Assembly: GCF_040779325.2 (NCBI RefSeq)
Contig: NZ_JBFONT020000001.1
Coordinates: forward strand, 124,001 to 188,000
DNA length: 64,000 bases
Direction of reading: 5' to 3'
Source: Aestuariibius violaceus
GTDB lineage: Bacteria; Pseudomonadota; Alphaproteobacteria; Rhodobacterales; Rhodobacteraceae
Both the position numbers and the translations under genes were made by a program. Under the pieces are notes generated by a model. It was not told where the DNA came from. It ran no database searches and worked only from the letters and a program-made list of their open reading frames with translations. Positions 1-7,412 of this stretch are shown piece by piece. The stretch's first letter is position 1. Each line of letters begins with the position of its first letter.

Positions 1-769
1 CGGGGCGTTCTACTCCCGCTGCATCCGCCTCACCGAACCGTCGGAGGAGGTCGCCCTGAACAGGCAAGGGCAGCCCGCTGCCTAGGGCGGTCGGTGCCGG
101 GGTGTCGGTCTCGTCCATAATCGTGGCCGGCAGCCCTTCGGCGAAAGCCTCCAACGTATCGGCTCCGGCGGCCAAAAGCGCGACGCCCACCGCATCCTCC
201 GTGAACCGGCGGGGCAGCGGCGCACGGTTGGCGAGTGCCTCGGCCAGCGCCGTGCGCGCCTCCTGCACCCCCTCGATACCGCTCTGCAACGTCGCCAGCG
301 CCTCCTGCTGTTGCGCCTCAAGGCGGCGCAACTCCTGCAGATCGACGGTCAACGCGGCAGCTTCGGCCCGCAGGGCAGGCGTCATGTCTGCCAGCAGCAT
401 ACCTGCCCGCGCTGCGCCCTCGGGACCGTCGGGATGCGTTGCAAGGATCGGTGCGGGCACACGGCCCATGAGCATGAGCGCTCCCAAAAGCTCGCCCAGA
501 TCGCGGTTCTGCGTACCCAGATCGGCGACCAGCACCGCCTCGCGCACGGCGATCCGCCGCAGCGCCTCGCGCAACGCGCCAAGCCCTTCCTCATAGGCCC
601 GCACCACATCGGTCAGCGCCTGGATCCGGTTGCGCGCACCCTCCGCAGTCGAAAGCGCCCCTTCCGCGCTCATCAGTTGCGCGGCGGCTGCGCGCGCCAT
701 ATCGGCCGGATCGGTCTGGGCCGATGCGCCGCCGGACAGCGCGACCAAAAGGGCGGCAAGCCGGATCAC
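1..769 (-). CDS. envC: Murein hydrolase activator EnvC-like protein (partial, C-terminus outside window)
   Basis: This reading frame runs off the window edge, with 256 codons visible. It starts at a GTG (769-767) whose last bases form the TGA stop of gpmI, a GTGA overlap that implies translational coupling. The first 18 residues look like a signal peptide (hydrophobic LAALLVALSGGASAQ). The next 200 residues are Ala/Leu/Glu/Arg-rich and look coiled-coil. Near the visible end comes LPLPVQGDLLRRFGEAD, the usual lead-in to a C-terminal LytM/M23 domain, which lies beyond the edge. EnvC-type proteins are periplasmic and activate amidases during septum splitting; in that group the LytM domain is often degenerate, and this cannot be checked here. 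The gpmI-envC order is common in alphaproteobacteria and supports the call. Confidence 0.8.
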   Translation of the reverse strand, partial: MIRLAALLVALSGGASAQTDPADMARAAAAQLMSAEGALSTAEGARNRIQALTDVVRAYEEGLGALREALRRIAVREAVLVADLGTQNRDLGELLGALMLMGRVPAPILATHPDGPEGAARAGMLLADMTPALRAEAAALTVDLQELRRLEAQQQEALATLQSGIEGVQEARTALAEALANRAPLPRRFTEDAVGVALLAAGADTLEAFAEGLPATIMDETDTPAPTALGSGLPLPVQGDLLRRFGEADAAGVERP

Positions 770-2280
770 GTCAGCAAACTCTCCCCCGTCATCTCTTCCG
801 GCGGCTCAAGCTCCATCAGCGCCAGCAGCGTCGGCGCAAGATCCGAAAGCCGCCCGTCCTTCAGTCCGGCCCCCTGCGGCCCGCCATAAAGGGCGACCGG
901 GACAAGGTTCAGAGTGTGCGATGTATGCGGGCCGCCCGTCTCGGGGTCGATCATCACCTCGCAATTGCCGTGATCCGCCGTCAGGAGCATCGCTCCACCC
1001 GCCTTGTCCAGCGCGTCAGCCACCCGCGACAGCCCCTGATCCACCGCCTCGCAGGCCTTGATCGCAGCCTCAAGGTCACCCGTATGCCCGACCATATCGG
1101 GATTGGCATAATTGCAGACGATCAGGTCGTAGCCCTCCTCGATCGCAGCCACGAAAGCGTCCGTCACCTCCCCGGCCGACATCTCGGGCTTCTCGTCATA
1201 GGTCGCGACATCCGGTGAGGGGGGCATCTTGCGATCCTCTCCCTCCTCCGGCTCTTCCTTCCCGCCGTTGAGGAAGAAGGTCACATGCGGATACTTCTCC
1301 GTCTCCGCGACCCGGAACTGACGCAACCCGTGCTGCGCGACCCACGCACCCAGCGTGTTGACGATCTCCTGCTTCGGAAAGGCCGTCGTCATATAGGCGT
1401 CGTGCGACTTCGAGTAGTCGACCATCCCCAGCCGCGCCACCAGCTCGGGCCGGTCTCCACGATCCCACCCGTCGAACTCCGGCGCCCCGATCGCCGCAAG
1501 AATCTCTCGCGCCCGATCGGCCCGAAAATTCAGGCAAAAGAGGCCATCCTCGGGCTTGACCCCGCCATAGCCGTCAATGACCGTCGCCGGGATGAACTCG
1601 TCCGTTGTATCCTCGTCGTAGGCCGCCTTGACCGCATCACCCGCCGTCCCGGCAGAGCGCCCGTCACCCGCGACGATGGCATCATAAGCCTTCCGCACCC
1701 GGTCCCACCGCTTGTCCCGATCCATCGCGAAATATCGCCCGATCACGGTTCCGACCGTCGCACCTTCCGGCAGGTTCTCGTTCAGCGCAGCCAGAAACCC
1801 ATCCGCCGATTTCGGCGCCACGTCGCGACCGTCCGTCATCGCGTGAATGACGACCTCCAGCCCCTCATCCGCGAACCATCGTGCGGTGGTAAGAAGGTGG
1901 TTGATATGCCCATGCACCCCCCCGTCCGAGACAACACCCATCAGATGGGCCCGCCCGCCACTGTCCTTCAGCGTCGCGATGAAATCGCAGATCGCGTCGT
2001 TCTCGAAATAGGACCGATCCTCGATCGCCAAGTCGATCTGCCCCAGATCCATGGCGACGACCCGACCCGCCCCGATATTCGTGTGCCCGACCTCGGAATT
2101 GCCCATCTGCCCCGATGGCAGCCCCGCATCCGGCCCGTGGGTGATCAGCCGCGCATGCGGGCCTTCCATGATCCGGTCGAAGGTGGGCGTGTCGGCCAGC
2201 AGCGGCGCGTTCGCCTCCCGCTCCTCCCGCAGGCCCCATCCATCGAGGATACATAAGACGACTGGCCTCAATGTGGTCAT
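766..2280 (-). CDS. gpmI: 2,3-bisphosphoglycerate-independent phosphoglycerate mutase
   Basis: This enzyme interconverts 3- and 2-phosphoglycerate in cytosolic glycolysis and gluconeogenesis through a phosphoserine intermediate and two metal ions. The 504-aa length matches the family. The N-terminus has the metal-binding LDGWG (Asp13), and the catalytic serine lies in GNSEVGH (Ser62). The C-terminal phosphatase half has TADHGNCE (about residues 434-441) and the metal-ligand histidines near 452-455. A proline/glutamate-rich insert, KEEPEEGEDRKMPPSPDVATYD, is the usual segment of this family. It is the upstream gene of a coupled gpmI-envC pair. Start ATG at 2280; 60 bp separate it from rlmH. 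Confidence 0.97.
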   Translation of the reverse strand: MTTLRPVVLCILDGWGLREEREANAPLLADTPTFDRIMEGPHARLITHGPDAGLPSGQMGNSEVGHTNIGAGRVVAMDLGQIDLAIEDRSYFENDAICDFIATLKDSGGRAHLMGVVSDGGVHGHINHLLTTARWFADEGLEVVIHAMTDGRDVAPKSADGFLAALNENLPEGATVGTVIGRYFAMDRDKRWDRVRKAYDAIVAGDGRSAGTAGDAVKAAYDEDTTDEFIPATVIDGYGGVKPEDGLFCLNFRADRAREILAAIGAPEFDGWDRGDRPELVARLGMVDYSKSHDAYMTTAFPKQEIVNTLGAWVAQHGLRQFRVAETEKYPHVTFFLNGGKEEPEEGEDRKMPPSPDVATYDEKPEMSAGEVTDAFVAAIEEGYDLIVCNYANPDMVGHTGDLEAAIKACEAVDQGLSRVADALDKAGGAMLLTADHGNCEVMIDPETGGPHTSHTLNLVPVALYGGPQGAGLKDGRLSDLAPTLLALMELEPPEEMTGESLLT

Positions 2281-2340
2281 GGTGCGCTCCCTTTGGGCGA
2301 TGTTCTAACGAGGCCGCGACCCGAGCAAAAGCACCGGAGC

Positions 2341-2811
2341 TCACACCCGGTGATACGGCGCCCCGGCCAGAATCGAGGCCGCGCGATACAACTGCTCCGT
2401 CAGCATCACGCGCGCCAGCATGTGCGGCCAGACCATCGCGCCAAAGGACAGGACCAGTTCCGCCTTTGCCCGCAGCGCGGGGTCGACCCCATCCGCGCCG
2501 CCGATGACAAAGGCCGCATCACCGCGCCCGGCGTCCCGCCACTCTGCCAACCGCTCGGCAAACTCAGGCGAGGTCAGACCCTTGCCCCGCTCATCCAGAA
2601 CGCACAACGCAGCGCCCTCCGGCACGGCCCGGTCCAGCAGCACCGCCTCCGCCGCCATCCCGCCGCCTTTCCGATCCTCGACCTCGACGAACGACAAAGG
2701 GCCGAGCCCGTGGGCACGGCCCGTGCGGTCGAACCGCGTCCGGTAATCATCGATCAGGTCCAACTCGGGTCCGCGCCGCAGGCGACCTACGGCGCAGATA
2801 TGCACCCGCAC
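2341..2811 (-). CDS. rlmH: 23S rRNA (pseudouridine1915-N3)-methyltransferase RlmH
   Basis: RlmH is a small SPOUT-class SAM methyltransferase that methylates pseudouridine 1915 in helix 69 of 23S rRNA. The start chosen is a GTG at 2811, giving RVHICAVGRLRRGPE and a 156-aa protein, the standard length. A longer in-frame extension exists but would run into rsfS. The C-terminal knot region shows AFVIGGADGVDP followed by LSFGAMVWPHMLARVMLTEQLYRA, which is characteristic of the family. It lies 7 bp downstream of rsfS on the same strand, the conserved rsfS-rlmH pair of ribosome-maturation genes. Confidence 0.95.
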   Translation of the reverse strand: MRVHICAVGRLRRGPELDLIDDYRTRFDRTGRAHGLGPLSFVEVEDRKGGGMAAEAVLLDRAVPEGAALCVLDERGKGLTSPEFAERLAEWRDAGRGDAAFVIGGADGVDPALRAKAELVLSFGAMVWPHMLARVMLTEQLYRAASILAGAPYHRV

Positions 2812-2818
2812 TCGGGCG

Positions 2819-3175
2819 TCAGCTTTCCGCCGCCGCGGTCCCCGCAGGCAGCCACATCTTTTCGAGCTGGTAGAACTCGCGCACTTCGGGCCGGAAGACA
2901 TGGACGATCACATCGCCCGTGTCGATCAGCACCCAGTCACCGGTATCCTTGCCCTCGACCTTCGAGATCACGCCGAACTCGGCCTTCAGCTTGTCGGTCA
3001 ACTTCTCCGAGATCGCTGCGACCTGGCGCGACGACCGGCCAGAGCAGATCACCATGTAATCGCCCATCTCGGACTTGCCGCGCAGATCGATCTGCACGAT
3101 GTCTTCGGCCTTGTCGCTGTCGAGAGAGGAAAGAATGGCCTCCAGCAAGCGCTCACTCATCTTGCTGTCGGTCAC
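2819..3175 (-). CDS. rsfS: Ribosomal silencing factor RsfS
   Basis: RsfS binds ribosomal protein uL14 and blocks subunit joining when nutrients are scarce. The core is recognisable: LLEAILSSLDSDKAEDIVQIDLRGKSEMGDYMV and then CSGRSSRQVAAISEKLTDKLK. The start is uncertain. I chose a GTG at 3175 (MTDSKMSERLL, 118 aa), which has AAGGAG 8 nt upstream and gives the usual family length. The same frame stays open upstream to an ATG at 3283 (MAARCKED). A perfect AGGAGG at 3267-3262 sits 8 nt before an in-frame CTG at 3253, so a longer product is possible. It is probably cotranscribed with rlmH. Confidence 0.9.
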   Translation of the reverse strand: MTDSKMSERLLEAILSSLDSDKAEDIVQIDLRGKSEMGDYMVICSGRSSRQVAAISEKLTDKLKAEFGVISKVEGKDTGDWVLIDTGDVIVHVFRPEVREFYQLEKMWLPAGTAAAES

Positions 3176-3361
3176 GTCGCCGGCTCCTTGCGCACCCGCC
3201 TGTGCGAAACCTGCCGACTTGGCGGAAGCACCCGCCGTGGAAGAAAGAGACAGATCATTGTCCTCCTTGCAACGCGCCGCCATCAGGTTCCGGCGCCGAA
3301 CCTGCAACCAGAGTAACAACGGCAGACCCGTTTTTCAACGTCGAGGATGCGCGCAGGCGCC

Positions 3362-4756
3362 CTATTCCGCCGCCTTGCCAAACTCCGCCTGGCTGGTCTG
3401 CAGCTGAGAGCCCTCCAGCACCTTGACCTCCCGCTGCGGGAACGGGATCGAGATGCCGTTTTCCTGAAACGCATCCCACAGCGCGAGATAGACGTTCCCG
3501 CGGATATTGGTCAGCCCCCCGGTGGGGTCCATGATCCAGAACCGAAGGATGTAATCGACCGACGAGTCCCCGAAGCCCACGATGTGACAGACCGGCGGCC
3601 GGAAATCGAGCACCCGGTCCACTTTCTTGGCCGCCTCGATCGCGATCTTGCGCACCTGATGCGGATCGTCGTGATAGGCAGTGCCGAAATAGATATCGAG
3701 CCGAACATATTCGTTTGAATGGGACCAGTTCACCACCTGGTTGGTGATCAGATCCTCGTTCGGGATCAGGTATTCCTTTCCGTCCCGCGTAGTGATCGAC
3801 ACGTAGCGCGCGCCCAGCGAGTTGATCCACCCGAACGTATCCCCAAGCGAAATCACGTCGCCTGGCTTGATCGACTTGTCGAGCAGGATGATGACCCCCG
3901 AGACGAGGTTCGACACGACCTTTTGCAAACCGAAGCCAAGGCCGATGCCGATGGCGCCGGACAGAACCGCAAGGCCGGTCAGATCCACCCCGGCGGCTCG
4001 CAGGCCGACAAAGACCGCGATACCGTAAAAGGCGATCTGCAGGACCTTGACGATCAGCACCCGCAGAGACGGCGACAGGTCCTCGTTCCGGCTGACCCGC
4101 TCGCTCGTCGTTTTCGTCAGGAAGCGCGCGATGTAGATCAGCACGCCCAGCATCACGATCGCCTGAATGGCCAGCCAGACCGACAGCCGCATCTCGCCCA
4201 GATCGATGGCCATCCCTTCGAGGATCGCGACGGTTTCCTCGGTCAGGCCAAGGATGGTCAAGGTGATCCAGATCCACGCCCCGTAACGCACGACCTGCCG
4301 GACGAACGGGTTGGCAATCAGTCGCGTCGCCAACGCGACGACCAGCCACGCTGTGGCGAGATTGGCAATAATGCCAAGCATGTAAGAGCGGGACGGCCAC
4401 GTAATCTCGCGCATGATCAGGACAGCAGCCCAGATCAACGCGACAAAAAAGATCATCCGCAGGCGCTTGTGAATGACGACCAGCACCTTCAACCGCCACC
4501 GGGGCCAACCGGTCTTGGTGCGCATCCAGTCGTGCATCCGGGGGCCGAAGACCCAGCGCAGCCCCACCGCGACCATGAAAACGCCAAGGGCGATGGCAAT
4601 CTGATACGCGTTCCAGGGACGCATCAGACTGTTGAGGAAAACCTCCGCCTGGCTGGCGACGGACTGCCCGACCTCCAACAGATCCGCAGGGGTCGGTGGC
4701 GGCGGCAGATCCTCCGCGCCGGGACCTTGTCCCCCGTTTTCGGCATCATGTTGCAT
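3362..4756 (-). CDS. MscS-family mechanosensitive ion channel
   Basis: The 464-aa membrane protein has about five or six hydrophobic segments. The diagnostic MscS pore helix and beta-domain junction are present: LSGAIGIGLGFGLQKVVSN, then LVSGVIILLDKSIKPGD, then GWINSLGARYVSITTRDGKEYLIPNEDLITNQVVNW. Channels of this family open under membrane tension and release solutes on hypo-osmotic shock. The protein is longer than E. coli MscS (286 aa) and has an extra N-terminal transmembrane region, so it belongs with the larger YbdG/YnaI-like members. The N-terminus is cytosolic-looking and Pro/Gly-rich. It ends about 190 bp from rsfS and is probably transcribed alone. Confidence 0.9.
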   Translation of the reverse strand: MQHDAENGGQGPGAEDLPPPPTPADLLEVGQSVASQAEVFLNSLMRPWNAYQIAIALGVFMVAVGLRWVFGPRMHDWMRTKTGWPRWRLKVLVVIHKRLRMIFFVALIWAAVLIMREITWPSRSYMLGIIANLATAWLVVALATRLIANPFVRQVVRYGAWIWITLTILGLTEETVAILEGMAIDLGEMRLSVWLAIQAIVMLGVLIYIARFLTKTTSERVSRNEDLSPSLRVLIVKVLQIAFYGIAVFVGLRAAGVDLTGLAVLSGAIGIGLGFGLQKVVSNLVSGVIILLDKSIKPGDVISLGDTFGWINSLGARYVSITTRDGKEYLIPNEDLITNQVVNWSHSNEYVRLDIYFGTAYHDDPHQVRKIAIEAAKKVDRVLDFRPPVCHIVGFGDSSVDYILRFWIMDPTGGLTNIRGNVYLALWDAFQENGISIPFPQREVKVLEGSQLQTSQAEFGKAAE

Positions 4757-4801
4757 GGGGCGAGTGTGCCCCGCGCACGGCTAGCGCACAAGCGTTGCGG
4801 G

Positions 4802-4927
4802 TTAGTGCGCTAAGGCCGTCACTCCGGGCGGCACCGAGGCGGTCTGATACGCGCCTTTTGCCTGGGCATAGACGGCACAGAGGAGGAGGACGGCGAGCGC
4901 TGCAATTTCAAGACGAGGAAGCGACAT
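4802..4927 (-). CDS. Small hydrophobic protein, 41 aa, unknown function
   Basis: A 41-codon frame starts at an ATG (4927) and ends at TAA (4802). The product begins MSLPRLEIAALAVLLLCAVYAQ and ends in a short polar tail (VPPGVTALAH), so it has a single hydrophobic helix or signal segment. The upstream region (4928-5084) is AT-rich compared with its surroundings and could hold a promoter. Only a weak AAGG lies about 9 nt before the ATG. It sits between the MscS gene and the M48 protease on the same strand. I do not recognise a family; it may be a chance frame. Confidence 0.35.
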   Translation of the reverse strand: MSLPRLEIAALAVLLLCAVYAQAKGAYQTASVPPGVTALAH

Positions 4928-5084
4928 GGAAATAACCTTGTAGATGAATCATTTGGTATAAACTTCCGGTATATGACCATACGTCACTTCCGATGTCGAG
5001 TACGGAATAGCCGACTTTTTGCCGGAAATACGCCTTATTTCACGTTTCACGAACGTCACGCGCTGAAAATCGCGGTGATGTCGG

Positions 5085-6224
5085 TCAATAGGTGTAGTCG
5101 CAGATGCTTTTCAGCGCGGCGAACTCGTCTTCGGTCAAAACGGCATCGAACTCCACTTCGTCAGGGGTCGCCTGACGGGCGGCATCGATCCGGTCCCCCA
5201 TCGCCGGATGGGACAGGAAATGGGCCACGATGCCCTCCTCGTCGCCATACTCCTCGCGCAGACGTTCGAAGAAATCCGCCATCGCGTCAGGCCGCAGATT
5301 GGCCGCGTTCATCGCCGCATGGGCATAGGCATCCGCCGCCGCCTCGGCCTCCTGGGTGTAATCCGCCTGGATAATCCGCTCGACCAGGAACAGCACCATC
5401 GCCCCGCCCGCGAAATCCCCGAAAAGCAGACCAAGCAGACCGATCGACCCCGCCGACCGCAAGGCAATGCGCGTGGGATCGCGGGCATCCACGTGCCCCA
5501 GCTCGTGCGCAAAGACCGCGGCGATTTCGTCCGGGCTCTCCGCATCCTCGATCAGCCCGCGAAAGAAAACGATATACCCGCCCGGCAAGGCGAAGGCATT
5601 GACCATCTCATGATCCAGCACCGAAAGCGTCAGTTCGTCCTCGTAGCCCACCGCCTCCGTGATCCGCGTCTCGATCTTGGCCAGCGCGGCGCGCCCCTCG
5701 GCGTTCTCACAGACCGCAAGCGGCAGGAACCCGGTCGTGTCAAAGGCCGATCGCACCTGCTCCAGCGTCGCCTCTCCCAGCGCGCGCTCGCCCTCGGGCG
5801 GTAGGTAATCGGCCAGCCCGTCGGCGATCAGCGGCACCAGGAACAGGATCATCAGCACGACCGATCCGATGGCCGCGATGGCCAGAAAGAACAGTTTGCG
5901 CTTTCCCTTGATCTTCGGACTTCGGTCCAGGTTCGGCGCCCGCGCCCGGATGATCCGCTTTTCCTCCGCGCCCGAGACCAGCAGCCGCGGCAGCGGATCG
6001 CCCGCCTGCATCAGCACCATATCGTCGCCACCCCGATCCCGCAGCTGGCGGACGTCCGTCAACGGCCAGGACCGCGGTGCGATCTCCTCGGCCTCGATCA
6101 CCAGCGTATCCGCCGCCTCGTCGATGGAAATCCGCGTGGCCCGCGGGATCGGTACATCGCCGTCATAGAACAGCGCCGTACCCTCGAACCGGGGGGCCTG
6201 TGTGCCGACACGGATCACGGTCAT
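5085..6224 (-). CDS. M48 family zinc metalloprotease, membrane-anchored
   Basis: The 379-aa protein has an N-terminal soluble domain of about 105 residues, a transmembrane helix at about 111-133 (FFLAIAAIGSVVLMILFLV) and an M48-type peptidase domain. The zinc motif HELGH lies at 240-244 in AAVFAHELGHVDARDP. The third ligand is probably a glutamate in QEAEAAADAY near 294, and SHPAMGDRIDAAR is the usual C-terminal conserved box. ALPGGYIVFFRGLI is also typical. Such proteases degrade misfolded envelope proteins. The start ATG overlaps the stop of the upstream DUF898 gene (ATGA), so the two are coupled and may act together at the membrane. The substrate is unknown. Confidence 0.9.
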   Translation of the reverse strand: MTVIRVGTQAPRFEGTALFYDGDVPIPRATRISIDEAADTLVIEAEEIAPRSWPLTDVRQLRDRGGDDMVLMQAGDPLPRLLVSGAEEKRIIRARAPNLDRSPKIKGKRKLFFLAIAAIGSVVLMILFLVPLIADGLADYLPPEGERALGEATLEQVRSAFDTTGFLPLAVCENAEGRAALAKIETRITEAVGYEDELTLSVLDHEMVNAFALPGGYIVFFRGLIEDAESPDEIAAVFAHELGHVDARDPTRIALRSAGSIGLLGLLFGDFAGGAMVLFLVERIIQADYTQEAEAAADAYAHAAMNAANLRPDAMADFFERLREEYGDEEGIVAHFLSHPAMGDRIDAARQATPDEVEFDAVLTEDEFAALKSICDYTY

Positions 6225-7411
6225 ATCGCGGCTCCCAGATCCAGCGCCTCGGCAAAGCCCTCCGCCTCGGCAAAGTCATCGCGGGCCTTCTGGCTGACCC
6301 GGTCCAGCGTATTGGCCCCGGTGACCGTCAATGTCTCGGCATAATGGCGGATTTTCGGCATCGTGATGAAGATATGGGTCAGCGCCGACCAGACGAGGAA
6401 CAGCAGGAAATAAAGGACGACAAGCGCGGCGGTGATCACCGGCTCCGGGATCGCCTCGACGAAAGGCGGCGGCTCCATATCGTCGAACGGGGTGAGCAGG
6501 AAGGTGATGTAGCTCAGGCCGCTGAAGATCGGCGTGATCGCCAGAAGGATCGCACCGTAGCCCAGCGCATAGATCCGCACGATCTTCGCAGGCCGGATGG
6601 CCGAGGTCAGGCCAATCGGACCGGCGCTCTTCCGCTCCGCCATGATCCGGGTCGCGGCGGCGCCGTAATAGATGATCCCGAAGACCGCGTAGGGGATGGT
6701 CAGAAACAGCAGGAACCAGAACGGCGTCGTGACGAAGTAATTGCCCAACGCCGCCTGTTCCGCGTCCATCTCTATCGCGGCAAGGATCGTCAGAACGGTG
6801 AACACCACCCCGATCAGCATATGCGACGCCGCAGGGATCAGCATCCGCCAATGCCCGCCCTGCCGCAGCTCGGCCGAGCCGAACGCCGTCCGGTCGGTCA
6901 CGAACTTCTCCAGCGTGAAGGTCTTCCGCGGCCAAAGCAGACCCAGCGACGCGATCACCGTCACCCATTGCCACAAGGCCACCCCCGAATACCGCCACGC
7001 CGCGGGCCGCAGCCCGAACCGCACCCCCCGCCACCGCGTGCGCGCCAGCACATACCGGCGCGCGCGGTACTGCGCATAGAACAGGATCGGGATCGTCCCG
7101 CCAAAGCTCGCCAGATAGGCGACGGCGTTGGATTTGAAGATCGCAAGGCTCGCGAACATCAGAAACAGGTTCACGATCGCCAGATAGAAGGCGAGGATAC
7201 AGACCGCGATCAGAAACCCGATCAGCTTTTCGATCGGCTGGCCGGTATATTCGATCGGGTCGCCGCCCGGCCGGATCGCCGACCAGTACCAGCGCCGCAA
7301 CCGCGTTTTCATCCAGAACCGGTACAGCCCAAGTGTCACCAGCGTCAGCAGCAATGTCTTCACTGACAGCCTGAACAGCGGCCCTGTGCGGCCAGTGAAA
7401 TGGACCGTCAG
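6221..7411 (-). CDS. DUF898 (YjgN-like) family membrane protein
   Basis: The protein has about seven or eight hydrophobic segments and the family signature HFTGRTGPLFRLSVKTLLLTLVTLGLYRFWMKTRLRRWYW at its start, so it matches the DUF898/YjgN family. Function is unknown. It ends in an ATGA overlap with the M48 protease, a neighbour pair seen in related bacteria. The start is a problem. No ATG, GTG or TTG lies between the parC stop (7413-7415) and the conserved FTGRTG. The coordinate given uses an in-frame CTG at 7411, just after the parC stop. The frame also stays open deep into the parC 3' end (to 7582), so a start inside parC is possible. Confidence 0.8.
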   Translation of the reverse strand: MTVHFTGRTGPLFRLSVKTLLLTLVTLGLYRFWMKTRLRRWYWSAIRPGGDPIEYTGQPIEKLIGFLIAVCILAFYLAIVNLFLMFASLAIFKSNAVAYLASFGGTIPILFYAQYRARRYVLARTRWRGVRFGLRPAAWRYSGVALWQWVTVIASLGLLWPRKTFTLEKFVTDRTAFGSAELRQGGHWRMLIPAASHMLIGVVFTVLTILAAIEMDAEQAALGNYFVTTPFWFLLFLTIPYAVFGIIYYGAAATRIMAERKSAGPIGLTSAIRPAKIVRIYALGYGAILLAITPIFSGLSYITFLLTPFDDMEPPPFVEAIPEPVITAALVVLYFLLFLVWSALTHIFITMPKIRHYAETLTVTGANTLDRVSQKARDDFAEAEGFAEALDLGAAI

Positions 7412-7412
7412 C

